Shown here piece after piece: positions 25,145 through 35,839 of a DNA stretch of 64,000 nucleotides (the stretch's first letter is position 1; the number at the start of each line of letters is the position of its first letter). The notes beneath the pieces were generated by a model that ran no database searches, was not told the DNA's origin, and saw only the letters and a list, made by a program, of their open reading frames with translations. The DNA lies in assembly GCA_023159155.1 (NCBI GenBank), contig JAJNNX010000011.1:1-64000 (forward strand), in the 5' to 3' direction. The stretch is from Ustulina deusta. Its lineage: Eukaryota > Ascomycota > Sordariomycetes > Xylariales > Xylariaceae. Position numbers and translations under genes: made by a program.

Positions 25145-27127
25145 TTAAACTTGTGTGATAGTACCCGGCCAAGGAAAAAGAACCTCTATTCTTTGGCACC
25201 TATAAAAGAAGCACAAACCATGAATCCAGCGCCGAGTGTGTAAAAGTGGTAGCCATCCGTTGCCGGCAGTGTAGTCAACCTCCAGTGACACATGCCTATC
25301 GATGTCATTCGGGAGGTACCTGGGATTATTGGCCTCCCTCTCTTGTGAAGCTGTAAAAACGTAATCTGGTGAACCATGCGGCCCGGATGGATTGCATATA
25401 AAAATACCACGATATGGACTATGCTCATTAGACGGGCTCCACAGTGCCCCCAACCGTAGCAACCTACCTTTACTTACTGCTGTTGCCAACTCTTTAGCCA
25501 TGCAGTGTTGATATTCCTTCGCAAAGGAATTTTCGTACGGAGAAGTGCTGCCACACTCGAGATATGTATGAATATTGTCGCCGAGCCCTCTGAATCCCCG
25601 TTCGTCTAGCTCATTCGCTAGAAGCATCAGCTTGCGTCGTTCGTCACGGCTTAAGGTACCATTGTCTTCGACATATGGAAGCGTCTTAGGAAACCCAGAG
25701 GTGTCGATATTACGACCAAGCTTCCATAGATGGCCTAGAGTTCTTATTCCATCTCCTGTTAGCTCCACACCGATGAACCTGCAACCCTTATTATACGTAA
25801 GACCGTACACTGACTGGGGTGGTGAGTACCGGTTGAATGCTTGCGCCGTTATGAAGTCGGTGATATTGTGCGCGCCCGAAACGCGGGTCCCGTCATCCGG
25901 TCTATTATCGAGTATCTCCCCATTCAAGAGAAATAAAGCAAGAATGGCAAGGCTAACGCTGTGGCCCCGTTTCGCGAGCTTTATGCTGTCGAGGCGAACG
26001 GAGTATTGACAGCAATTTGCAATAATGGGTAGGCGATCTAAGGGCGTTCCCAACTGTCGCTTCTCGATGTCTGCAATGATGGAGGGTGACATAGACCGTG
26101 TTGCAAGATCGCGGCCATAGAGGCCGGGCTCCTCTAAGAGGAGGGTGTATTTTCCCGCTCGCTCAAGCACAAGCTCTTTGGCTTTCATCAGGCCAGTAGG
26201 TGGTGGGTCGAACGCCAGACAGAAGGCGGTTGCGGCCTTATGGAAGCTGGTCGAGTTGAGAATAAGCTCGCCGGGTATATTCCCAAAGAGCTTGATATGA
26301 TTGTCGCGGTAGTTTTCTGAGGATATGCAATGCGGTATGAGAAGTTTCATGTCTGTGCCGCCGCGGTAATTCTCTTGGTAAATCCATGCCCGAGTCCACC
26401 ACTTGTCGCGGACTATAGCTTCCAAGAGCTCAAGAGTCTGGCTCGCGCGCTGGGATGATATTCCGGAAGACAACTTGAATGTAGGTCCAGATTTTTCAAC
26501 AAACTGCCCCGTCATAAGCCCCTCTAACAACTCGAGTTCTGCGATGGACACTGTAGGCTCGTACAACAAGCCGATCGGATGTTTGCTGCAATGGTAGACT
26601 AGGTCCATCGCCTGAAGTGCTGTTTCCTTCTCTTCACCGTCTTCCTGCACAACGCATTCCCTGTCGATCCAGAGATGGCGCAGGTTAAAGCAGTTCATGT
26701 ACTTTTCCGCCCTTTCAAACACCGAGTCTCGGACTTCGGATTGTAGGAAGCTTCCATCGCGTGATTGCACAGAGTACTTGCCACAAATTTCCTTTACATG
26801 CAAAGGATGCTTCCAGGTATAGGATATGGCAACATACTCCTTTTCCTCCAAGGCGTCGATGTGGCACCTTGTAAAAGTGTTTGGCTGGCGAGCACCATCA
26901 GAGCTCGTCGGCCATCCTCTTGAGTTAGAAATGCGGTTTCGCATAGGGAGGCAAAGACATTCTAGAGCCTGCACAAATTCAGTTGATTTTAAGTGTGGCC
27001 TCTTCGTTTTCTGGATGTCAAGCAGCAACGTGACGAGAGGTTGCCGGTAATGCTCCGTAATGGTAGACAGTGAATCTCTCAGGTCGTCGGCCATCGCATT
27101 CCCGAAACTGCACTGCTGGGCGAACAA
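25145..27127 (-). CDS. HET-domain protein (heterokaryon incompatibility)
   Basis: One uninterrupted 660-aa frame. The HET domain is recognisable: YVAISYTW at residues 98-105, LWIDRECVVQED at 152-163, then EKETALQAMDLVY and PIGLLYE. The WIDRECV form, in place of WIDALCI, occurs in a known HET subgroup. The rest (190-660) has no recognised domain. HET proteins mediate recognition of non-self at hyphal fusion and cause cell death; whether this one does is unknown. Start is uncertain: Met12 at 27094 (MADDLRDS) is a plausible alternative to 27127. No stops or shifts are seen, in contrast to the neighbouring P450 remnants. Confidence 0.85.
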   Translation of the reverse strand: MFAQQCSFGNAMADDLRDSLSTITEHYRQPLVTLLLDIQKTKRPHLKSTEFVQALECLCLPMRNRISNSRGWPTSSDGARQPNTFTRCHIDALEEKEYVAISYTWKHPLHVKEICGKYSVQSRDGSFLQSEVRDSVFERAEKYMNCFNLRHLWIDRECVVQEDGEEKETALQAMDLVYHCSKHPIGLLYEPTVSIAELELLEGLMTGQFVEKSGPTFKLSSGISSQRASQTLELLEAIVRDKWWTRAWIYQENYRGGTDMKLLIPHCISSENYRDNHIKLFGNIPGELILNSTSFHKAATAFCLAFDPPPTGLMKAKELVLERAGKYTLLLEEPGLYGRDLATRSMSPSIIADIEKRQLGTPLDRLPIIANCCQYSVRLDSIKLAKRGHSVSLAILALFLLNGEILDNRPDDGTRVSGAHNITDFITAQAFNRYSPPQSVYGLTYNKGCRFIGVELTGDGIRTLGHLWKLGRNIDTSGFPKTLPYVEDNGTLSRDERRKLMLLANELDERGFRGLGDNIHTYLECGSTSPYENSFAKEYQHCMAKELATAVSKGRLLRLGALWSPSNEHSPYRGIFICNPSGPHGSPDYVFTASQEREANNPRYLPNDIDRHVSLEVDYTAGNGWLPLLHTRRWIHGLCFFYRCQRIEVLFPWPGTITQV

Positions 27128-28139
27128 CGACAGGCGAAATGCTAAGCATGTTAAAAGATACCACCATAGCTGGACATGAGGAGGTTACACCGCGAACAGC
27201 AGTGCATTTCTCATGAGCCCGTCACGGAGCTGCTACTCATCATCCCCAGCAGACCAAGTCAAGGCAGTGTTGAAATAGAATGAAGGGGTTGGGCTGGAGA
27301 TGGATGTTAGGAAAAGCAGCTCTGATCCAAGTCCATGCTTCTCCAATCCGTAGTGTGAAGCCAGGATGTGATCGGCTTGCCAAGAACCCCGCGCGGGGGG
27401 CTTATCTATCTCAGGTTAAGCATGTTTCGGTTGATCCCATAGCTCCACCCTACTAGCGGCCACTCACGGGCCACTCCATCAGCCCCCAAAATTTCAGGGC
27501 ATAGTCAGTCGCCCTTAGAGGTTGGCAAGGCACCTAGAGTGGGGGATGTGCGACCGTATTGACTGGCAACTGGACGGCGAGAACGCCTCCCTTTACAATA
27601 CATCTTTTTGGCCCTTACAGCCACTTTCTCCGAGCACATACTTTACGTCAAAAGGTTGCGACAGAAGCGAGGAACAGCAAGTACGCGACGCCGCCTTATC
27701 ACATATGACAACGTCTAGCTACTGTTTCCCAGACGTGCTTGGAGCATACAACATCAATATACGCTATAGCGAAACGATTGGCCGGTCGCGTACCTCTCCC
27801 GCGAGTCATACGATGGGGTTGCTGCAGCCAAAAGGTTCTGAGACATCGTGAGCGACTTAATACCTCGGCTCCACGACAGTACCAGCTCGACTCTCCCCGG
27901 TCGCTTTTTTGCCGCTGCTGTCAGCTAGCTTATACAACGCGCGGTTCCCCATTAACCCCATCCTCCCGACAGACCGCGTACGTCCGATTCAAGGAGCCGT
28001 CGGAAGCAACATAGTTACCTAGTGGGCAAACCACAATACTGCTGTTCCCTAGGACGAGTAGCTGTCAATGTCGACCGAGGCCGCGGCAGAGATTATTGTG
28101 CCGACCATCGAAACAGGGCAGTCTTCCTCGCAGCAACTT
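27128..28139. other. Spacer, no supported gene
   Basis: Balanced composition but only overlapping short frames (27522-27851, 27739-28014) of unrecognised content. They may be worn transposon or gene sequence. Confidence 0.45.
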
Positions 28140-28140
28140 G

Positions 28141-28323
28141 GAACCCGACGAGGTTTCGGCTACAGCTGCCGCTAGAGAAGCTGCCGACGAGGGTAAATGT
28201 CGTTGTCCTAGAAAGAGGGCGCGGACGGGTTAAAGGCACTGTGGCATTTGTGGCAGGACTAGGCATAATGCGCGCGCGCGTCCAACAGAAGTAGAGACGT
28301 CTACCAAAGACGATTCCAATTAG
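28141..28323 (+). pseudogene. Relic of a transposase-type C-terminal zinc knuckle
   Basis: The frame reads EPDEVSAT, then PRKRARTG, a stop (TAA 28231-28233), then RHCGICGRTRHNARARPTE and an acidic tail ending at TAG 28321-28323. CxxCGxxxHNARxx resembles the C-terminal zinc knuckle of fungal pogo/Tigger-type DDE transposases, where the last position is normally Cys; here it is Arg. Only this tail can be read and no catalytic domain was found upstream. It is named from remembered motif similarity, so it is tentative. Confidence 0.45.
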
Positions 28324-28382
28324 CTCCAATTCATTTTATATTTTGTATAGTTAACTAGGTATAAATATTAAATTGATTGATC

Positions 28383-28916
28383 TCAATAATGATTTAAATC
28401 ATAAACGCAAACCCTTTCCAGGCTCAAGCTTGGCCCTTCACTGGAAAGGAAAGCGTCATATAGATCCATTGCCGTGAGCCACCACTGTTTCCTATCGGAG
28501 TCTCGAAGGACTAATGCGACCTCAGCTCTACAGCAGACGAATCGCGTAACCATAGCAGGCGAGTCAACTAGTAATTTAGCTTCTAAATCTCGATCCAGCC
28601 TAGCACAACCACGGCATTCTTCCGAGTCGACCGCACGAGCGCGTAAACTAGAAAAGGTGGTGCAGATCGTGTCGAGTGACGTACCAGGCTCGGGCAATAG
28701 CATAGGCCCGCCGAAAAATAACTCCAGAACCTCGCGGCTCTTTTCGGCCATATTGCGCATAACAAGGTTGTAGGCAATTTGGTGAGCGAGCTCTGCCGTA
28801 ATAGGGGCGATGCCTAAACAGTACTTGTCGTAGTGGAAGGTCGGCTTTTCCCTCAAGTAAGTGGCGAAGGCCTGTTGGCTCGCATCATCGAGTCGAGTGG
28901 GTTTTAACGAAGCACC
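28383..28916 (-). CDS. Hypothetical protein fragment
   Basis: A 157-aa open frame (ATG at 28856) continues in frame upstream to about 28916 (ASLKPTRLDDASQQAF), so it may be the last exon of a longer gene. It contains three pairs of nearby cysteines (ECRGCARL, RFVCCRAE) and no recognised domain. The coding look is moderate, with acidic and hydrophobic alternation and no low-complexity runs. No function is proposed. Confidence 0.4.
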   Translation of the reverse strand, partial: GASLKPTRLDDASQQAFATYLREKPTFHYDKYCLGIAPITAELAHQIAYNLVMRNMAEKSREVLELFFGGPMLLPEPGTSLDTICTTFSSLRARAVDSEECRGCARLDRDLEAKLLVDSPAMVTRFVCCRAEVALVLRDSDRKQWWLTAMDLYDAFLSSEGPSLSLERVCVYDLNHY

Positions 28917-30200
28917 GAGTCGAGCGAGTAACTACAGGTTTAGCCGAGGTCAGCGGGACGCAAGCGAGATAAGACGGCACGGGATGGGGATGAGTCACCT
29001 TCGGTATAAAGAAGATCGACCTGGCGCTCAATAGTTAGTCGGCCTTCCAGGTCGGCGGCAGCTTGCCAGAAGCCCAGCTGGCCTTTTTGTTATAAGGAAA
29101 AAAAAGCTTCAAAGATTTAATATCACGCCAGTTGTCGTCCCAGTGCCGCGAAAATTCGATTTCTTGGGCCGAAAGGGGAAATGAGATGTTATAGGAATAG
29201 AGAAGATGTAAGGCATCGACTAGACTTTCTTCGAGTGCATGGAAATAAGGTAGCTGGACAGCAATGGTGTCTTAACAGCAGAGAGCTTTCAGGAGGCCCT
29301 CAAAGGAGACACGACAGCTCGTTCTCGGCAAGGTGGCACAGTCGAATTCGATGCTACGCTGGGCGTCATCCTGATGGCGGGGACGGAAGGTGTCATAGGA
29401 CCGGGTGTGGAGGATCAACAGCGACAATTGACAGGTATAGGCTTCTTGGGTACGGCACTGCGAGGTGGCCACGGGGGTCAGCGTGCTTAGACACGTCGGG
29501 ACGGATCGAGAACACGCATGAGTATCATGTTCTTTTCTTTCTTGCGTGCGTGGTGACGGTTCTGGCGCGTCTTTGCCGTAGGTTGGGGGGGCTTGGTACT
29601 GTCCCTCGGTATCGCTCCTGCGGCGGCGGTTCTCGGGAGAGATTCACGGGTTCGAGACTTCAACCTCTCCAGGCGGTCCATTGGTCGATGGCGCTCTGAA
29701 GATTCGCGGGTCGTGCCTATGTCGGGTGTTGGTTTGCGCACGAGATGGCATCTATCGCGATTTTAAGCGCCAGGTGTTGTTTCAGGCGTGACAGCTATCG
29801 GCGTGCTCATACCTACTTATAGCTTATGACAATGTATTGCATCGTCGGATGGCACCTGAGCTCGCGCTACCTAGCCGAGAGATGTGTTATCGGAGACGGA
29901 AAGAAAGCGGCTAGGCTAGGCATTGTGGCCAAGTCGAGGAACCAACTATAGATAAGACAACGGCGTGGACATGTGATTATTTACCGGTTGTTATCTGCTT
30001 ATCTCATCTGACCCGCCAGACCGGCCCCGCAGCAACGGTTTGGATAGCAGCCACCAAGCCCGTGGTTCTCGATGCCTTCCGTGTGCTCGCTATCGAGTTG
30101 CCTAAAAGCTTACGATAACTTCTAAGCCGCCCCCCCCTGACTCTGTCCTACCTTTGAACAAATATCCAAGGCATCAAAGGGCGTTGACATTCTTGCTTGG
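28917..30200. other. No supported gene; one possible coding remnant
   Basis: A plus-strand frame at 29254-29490 reads NGVLTAESFQEALKGDT, a Gly-rich middle (GVILMAGTEGVIGPGVED) and ends at TAG 29488-29490. It looks protein-like but is preceded by stops and matches nothing I recognise. The rest is unremarkable. Confidence 0.35.
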
Positions 30201-32107
30201 TCACTCCTCTCTCAATGCCACGATTAACCTTTCTCGTTTCGCTTCGCGCCATTTGATACCATATTTATAAATTGCCGCTGGACCTAGTAAGCTGAGCCCG
30301 AATACGAAAGCCAGAGTAGAGTAAGCCCAGCTGCTTCCCAAGGCTCGTGACATTGGATCTATTGTTCCACTGACGACAGCGGCTAAGAGAGATTGACCAA
30401 GATTTCTTGCAGCTGCTGCAACAGCAAATTGGCCTGGGCTAAAAATCTTGTTAGCTGTTCATATCTTACATGCTTGTCATCGAAGGCACCTACTGAATAT
30501 CGGCCATTAACACGATCGAAACCTGCGAGGTGGCGCTGACGCCGTATCCGACGATGAATAAGAAGATGATTGGACCTGCAATTGACATTCCGCTGCGTAG
30601 CGTCCAAGCATAACCAACAACTCCCACAACTACCAGAAACATGAGTGGTAGCCCAATTTGGAGGCGGGCTAGTTCAAGTGGGAAATTAGAATTGTCGATT
30701 TGAATGTGTTTTTGGAGCGGGATTTCAAGTTTCCTTGCGTGGCGACGGTAATTCCAATCCAGAATTTTGCCAGTCACGAAGCTGGACACAATGGTTCCGA
30801 CACCTACGGGCAAGGCAACCAGTGAAGTTTGCGTACTAGAGAATCCATAAAGATCGTAGAGAATCTTCGACATGTCGGTAAATATGGCGTAATAACACAC
30901 ATTAGCTAAAATAATGTTAGCCGAACCCTGCTCCTGCAAAGATTCGAACAGGCAGATTTACCAAGACTTAATGTAAGTATTAGGAGTGCAGATGCAGGAT
31001 CTGCAAATATGCGAATTGTTGATAGAGGATTAGGGATAGCAAGGCTGAATCTTCTGCGTAATTCTGCTTTCTTGTCTTCATCAATAGGGATACCCTTTAA
31101 ACGCCTATTCTTGAATCGTATCGAATCACTTAGATTACTGCAGATGAATGGCGGCGGAATCGAGCCATCGTCTACAACTTGACGACAGGTTTCCGGAAGG
31201 AAAAGTACGAGTAGTATGAGTGTTGCTGTATAAATTATCAAGAGAAACCAGAATATCCTATGATGGGTTACCTTGTGCCACGTAAAACAGTTATTTTTGA
31301 CTTACCAGTGCCAGCCTGCATGTTGACTAATTAAGCCGCCGATGACTGGGCTTAGAGATGGACCAAGAGTCGAAGACAAAGATGAATAGGCAAGATATTC
31401 GCCTCTCTCTGCTGAAACTATACAATCACCAACAAGGCTGTACTCGGTTAATTTTAGAAATGATAAGTAAATCTGATCACTTACGCTTGACTCATTATGC
31501 CACAGCTGCCTGCTGACTGCAACATTCGCAAGAAAAGCAAGGCATAGTAGTTATTCTGTAATGCCAACCCGAGATTTGCAATAATAGAGATAACGAAGCA
31601 AATGATATAAGCTAGTCTTCTTCCCGCCGTTTCGGAGAACCCAGCAATCATAGTAGGCGCAATACCTTGGATAATCTATCGTTGCAATTAGCAAAATCTA
31701 ATCACATACAATGAGCTTGTTGAAGCGTACTAAGAATGTTGTTACCGAAAGGTTGATTTTGGAATTTGAAATATGAAGATCACGAGCAATCTAAAATAGG
31801 GTTAAAAGTCAGTTTCAATCAGAATGGCGATACTTACCTGGTTTATTGCTGGGAAGTAAATACTGCTCGCCATGAATGATAGAAGCCCCATGAATGAAGC
31901 GGAAAGAATGATCGCCCGCTTTTGCAACCCTGTGAAAACCGAGTAGTGTCGAGCTGTATCCACATCCGCTTGGCTGACTACTGTGATAAGCGAAGGATGT
32001 GCTATGTTGTCCTCGATGCCTTCAGCAGCCTTGATGCCGTTTTCCTGGACACACTCAGTAGCTGGCCCAACATCCCTAACGCTGCATTCATCTTTCTCTA
32101 CCACCAT
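30201..32107 (-). CDS. MFS drug/proton antiporter (DHA1-like), frame break in the middle
   Basis: Exons on the minus strand: 32107-31838, 31790-31731, 31675-31485, 31437-31306, 31257-about 30962, about 30939-30494 and 30438-30201, with 47-64 nt introns bearing GT/AG ends. The sequence shows an acidic cytosolic N-terminus, GLQKRAIILSASFMGLLSF (TM1), the SETAGRR loop between TM2 and TM3 and LGPSLSPVIGG (TM5 motif C). A long TM6-TM7 loop follows, then NVCYYAIF in the second half and ADIQ/HPGQFAVAAAARNL with a last helix. This is the 12-TM drug:H+ antiporter-1 plan. Between exons five and six the frames do not join: a GTAAAT...TTGCAG stretch of only 28 nt separates them, too short for a normal intron, and the splice would hit a stop. 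A frameshift or small deletion is likely there. Confidence 0.8.
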
Positions 32108-32231
32108 TTCGAAATAATAATAACTCGTGGAGATGTTTTTTTCTTAATTAGCAAAGGTTGAAAGGTTGAAAGTAAAGTTTGAAGCCAAGTGAGATTTCTT
32201 AGTGAATTGATAAGAATCCAAAGTCATTCCT

Positions 32232-32383
32232 AAGGTTAGGATAGGTTAGGATAGGTTAGGATAGGTTAGGATAGGTTAGGATAGGTTAGGATAGGTTAGG
32301 ATAGGTTAGGATAGGTTAGGATAGGTTAGGATAGGTTAGGATAGGTTAGGATAGGTTAGGATAGGTTAGGATAGGTTAGGATA
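32232..32383. repeat. 10-bp mini-satellite (ATAGGTTAGG)
   Basis: Fourteen identical ATAGGTTAGG units run from 32241 to 32380, with partial units at both ends. It lies 125 bases upstream of the MFS start codon. GGTTAGG resembles telomere repeat, but the 10-bp unit is regular and is not degenerate TTAGGG. Confidence 0.95.
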
Positions 32384-32727
32384 AGTGGTTGAAGTGGTTT
32401 GGTTAAGGTTAAGGCTCCGGGTTGAAAAAGGTGATTTTGAGGTAATTATTACGGGGGCATCACTCTTAGGTCTCTTTTCTTTTCTTTTTTTCGTCAACCC
32501 CTTACATCACGTCAGCCGCTACTCCTCCACTAGGACACAAGTGACACCCTCTCTACTAGGACACGCTTCTCCATTAAGTTCACACAGGCATTGCCACGCA
32601 AAGGACCAGCCAGCCGAATCTCGAGATGCTTACTATAGACCGAGAACTCAATTAATAAAAAAATACTAAAAATAAAGAACCATAGAGAGTTGTTATAAAC
32701 ATAAATAAACAAAGATCCTAACGATCT
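32384..32727. other. Spacer, no gene
   Basis: No recognisable coding sequence; short frames on both strands only. Confidence 0.5.
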
Positions 32728-32891
32728 CTAATAATATAACAATGCAAGTAAGGGGCCTAATACGTTAGTAACAAGGATTGCAAGGGAAGAATTATGTATT
32801 ATCGCGGTACTAATAATGTACCGATACAAGTGAGCGATTTAACTCGTTAGTAACAAGGAATGCAACAAGGTAAGAGTCCTATATTATTGCG
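32728..32891 (+). repeat. 82-bp mini-satellite, two units
   Basis: Two tandem units (starts 32728 and 32810) share CTAATAATRTAMC..CAAGT and a TTAGTAACAAGGA core, ending in TATTRYYGCGG. The same family reappears in direct orientation at 42944-43100. Confidence 0.8.
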
Positions 32892-33789
32892 GCAGTAAGA
32901 CCTAGCTTTTCGATTTCAGGACCTCTTTGGTTGGCTGTGCAATGATAGGGTTCTTCATGTGGGAAGTAATAGGCGTGCTATGCATTACGGAGACAGTGAT
33001 CCCCATAGCTGTCTTTGGAGTCTGTAATATTTAGTAATGCTGACCTGTATTGCATGAAATACGCAATTGCTACCTTACGTGGTGAAATGTTAACCTTAGT
33101 TTTGTAGTGGCGAATAAGGACAACGAGACCAAGGTGTGTTGTATTCATGAAAGAGAACTATTGGTCGGAAGGGCTTCCGAACTTCCTGAATAGTCCCGAT
33201 TAGGAAATCAGACCGAGCCTTTTCTAGCTTATATTTGCGATGCAAAGCTCCCTAGTATCATCATCAGCACTAATTAATGACCATTGTTAGCTTCTATAGC
33301 TGTTTTCTATATTTAAAGTCACTAGACTATTTAAGGCATTTTCTTTATCTGTAAAAGTCCTTAAAAGACTCTAAATGTAATTCTATAGATAACTTTCCTG
33401 CTCGGCCCGGGCAGAGCTGTTCATAATTGATGCACAGAACCAACATATAGCCTACACTAATTCTTATGTCTATCGCTAGACAGGGATTTGTTCAGCCCAC
33501 TTAGTTGCCGGCGGTTGAGCCCTAGCGGGTATCGGGTATTGTTAGATATCTAGCGTGTCGGTTTTTCGAAAGGGAAGATCTAATATGGAGAGGGGAACTT
33601 AAACCTGTTGTAGTAGTAGGAACTACTAGGGGTAGTGAGGCAATCTATAAGTGTAAACGTGATGTAGATTGTAAGGAGAGGGCCCTTGAGGCAACCTTGG
33701 GAGAGGTTGCCTTATCCAAAGGTCCCAGGCTAAGCTGCACAAGCCACATGGGGCTGTGTGGGCCTCTCTAATAAAGGTCCTCCTACTTA
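32892..33789. other. Spacer, no gene; one perfect short hairpin
   Basis: No gene seen. AGGCAACC and GGTTGCCT pair at 33689-33697/33704-33712 around a six-base loop, just before the AT-rich MITE copy. Confidence 0.5.
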
Positions 33790-34230
33790 TCTATATTATT
33801 TAGTAATTGTTCCTATATATTTTTATACCCCTATATTTCTTATATAAAATAAATTAATCTTAGATATAACATAAATATTAATAAAAATAATAATTAAGCT
33901 AACTATAATTAAAGTTATAAATTAGTAATTATAAATTAATATAATGAATTATCTTAGAAATTTATTAAATTTTTTTTTAATAAATTAGAAATATATTATA
34001 ATTAAAGTAGTATTAATAAATATAATAGTTAATTAACTATATTATAATTATAATAATTAAAATTAATAAATAAAATATATTATTTTTTAATTAATTAATA
34101 GTTAGCTCTATATTTTATTAAAATATATATAGTTTATATAAGATTTAAATATAATATAAAGCAGTATATAGCATATATAAAAGTATTGCTATGCTAGGTT
34201 TAAGTTTCTCTCCTAATATTAGATCTTTTT
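33790..34230 (-). mobile_element. AT-rich MITE copy, inverted relative to 42.1 kb
   Basis: The right end (GCTATGCTAGGTTTAAGTTT then CTCCTAATATTAG) is the reverse complement of the left end of the element at 42107-42621, and internal stretches also align in reverse. The left end is worn and has no clear terminal repeat. About 440 bp. Confidence 0.65.
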
Positions 34231-35839
34231 TTTTTTTTTTTGAAAAACCAAACGTGATATCCAGCTCGCCGGGCCATTGATCGCTTTAGCGTAGTCCACT
34301 CAGGGGCAATTCTCTATCCACCGCGTGGGCTTAAGTACGCAAACATGATAGCTACCTAGAATTCATGTAAGGGGTAGCGGGGACTGTCCATTGCCACTAC
34401 CAATGCGGGCTTACTACTGGCGCTGGGGGTCATCGTTTTGTAACAAGATACGGCTGACAATAGGAAAATGGTCTCATTATTTCCAACATCACCTCAGTGA
34501 CCTCGGGGCAGTCTCCAGCTCCAGCCATTGGGAATCATTCCGGATTCCAGGATACCTCCGAAGCTGCGCCTACTAATCCGTGAGAAGCAAGGAGATTCAT
34601 ATCGTTTGTAGTCGCAGTGCGGCCCCCGGTCACAGTGCAGCATCGCTTTTGCTTCCGCGTCGGATTTGTTGGGTCTGTCTTCCACCCGTCCTCCGTGACC
34701 GGCTTTGCGTATTGATATGGTCAATTCTGCTGAGGGAGCCTCCCCGCAACTTTGAAGCCACTGAATCGAAACGAAAGTTTGATGGTTTACTATTGTATGT
34801 TGCGCATCCGCTAGCCCCCCCCCCTTTCCCCCCATAATGGCTGCATGACAGATACGAACATTACTACTGGGAAGTTGGCCACGCGGATGAAACCTTGACA
34901 GGCGCGAAGGTGGGAAAGATGTTCTGCCAAGACGGTCCGACTTCTGCCTGCTCCATTGCACATGGAGGTACTCGAAGTACTTGAGGCCTGGATAGGGAGA
35001 ACCCCACCGGGGTCTAATGCAGAAAATCCACTTCAAGACGTCCTGGAACCAACACATTACATGGCAGTCAAATTGTTCCACGGCTTGTCTGACGTCATTA
35101 GGATTTTAGGATGGTCAGGCACCGCTTGATGACCGGTGAGTTTGGATGTGGTTGACTTACAAGGCTAATGCAGTTGGTTTACAAGGCTCATGCGGTTGGT
35201 TTACAAGGCCCATCTCGCGCATCCATCCCATCTCTCACACACCCACGTGCTCGAAAGTCGTCTAACTATACAGTGGAGAGACAGCTTGATCCTCTTCTCC
35301 TCACCGCCCATTTAGCCCATATGACTGTTAACCCCGTGGATTATTTTGCATGCCTTTTAGTGCCTGCACTGCAAGTGAATGGAGCCCGCTTACAAGGACC
35401 TCTCCCCGGGATCTTGCACGGGTGCCGGCTGTTGCATGCGAAGCCAGTCGTGGGAGAATGAAGTTGCCTGTCGGCTTTGGATGGTGTCCATCTTGATTGT
35501 AGCTTTAGTCACTATGCAACATGCTTCACAGGCTTCTTTGGACACGAAACTCAATAGATACGTTTTGAATGTAACTACGTTCAGACGAGACGCGTCAAGT
35601 AATTAAAAAAAGCATTATAGCTTCATACCTGCACTGGCATAGAAAGCCAAATGGCGCTAAGCCTAAATGGTTATCGCCGCAGGTACCCGTGGGCCTATTA
35701 GCTGCCAAGTTCACAGGGTACTATGGTCGCTCAAGGTGATCAAGTGGGCTTGGTGTGTCTGAGGTTGAGGAGTTGATATTGAACCTTGACGATATACGAC
35801 AGCCTTGTGGCTCAAGGGCACGCAACGCTAAGACAAGCC
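34231..35839. other. Spacer with no supported gene
   Basis: Balanced composition with frames on both strands (the longest 34494-35081, minus) but no domain or family resemblance. A small 22-bp tandem repeat (TTACAAGGCT...GTTGG, 2.6 units) sits at 35157-35214. Confidence 0.45.

Noticed and set aside
27522..28014. Overlapping short plus-strand frames as exons
   Set aside because: No splice signals joining them and no recognised protein sequence.
29181..29699. 172-aa Arg/Gly-rich plus-strand frame
   Set aside because: Looks like a wrong-frame reading of GC-rich DNA; another frame in the same place is more protein-like but broken.
32241..32380. Interstitial telomere
   Set aside because: The unit is a strict 10-mer (ATAGGTTAGG), not TTAGGG, and there is no fusion-type head-to-head junction.
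33689..33712. Transcription terminator hairpin
   Set aside because: A perfect short stem, but rho-independent termination does not apply in a fungal nucleus and no gene ends there.
34494..35081. 195-aa minus-strand frame as a gene
   Set aside because: Composition and order look like chance; no domain or splice-consistent extension.
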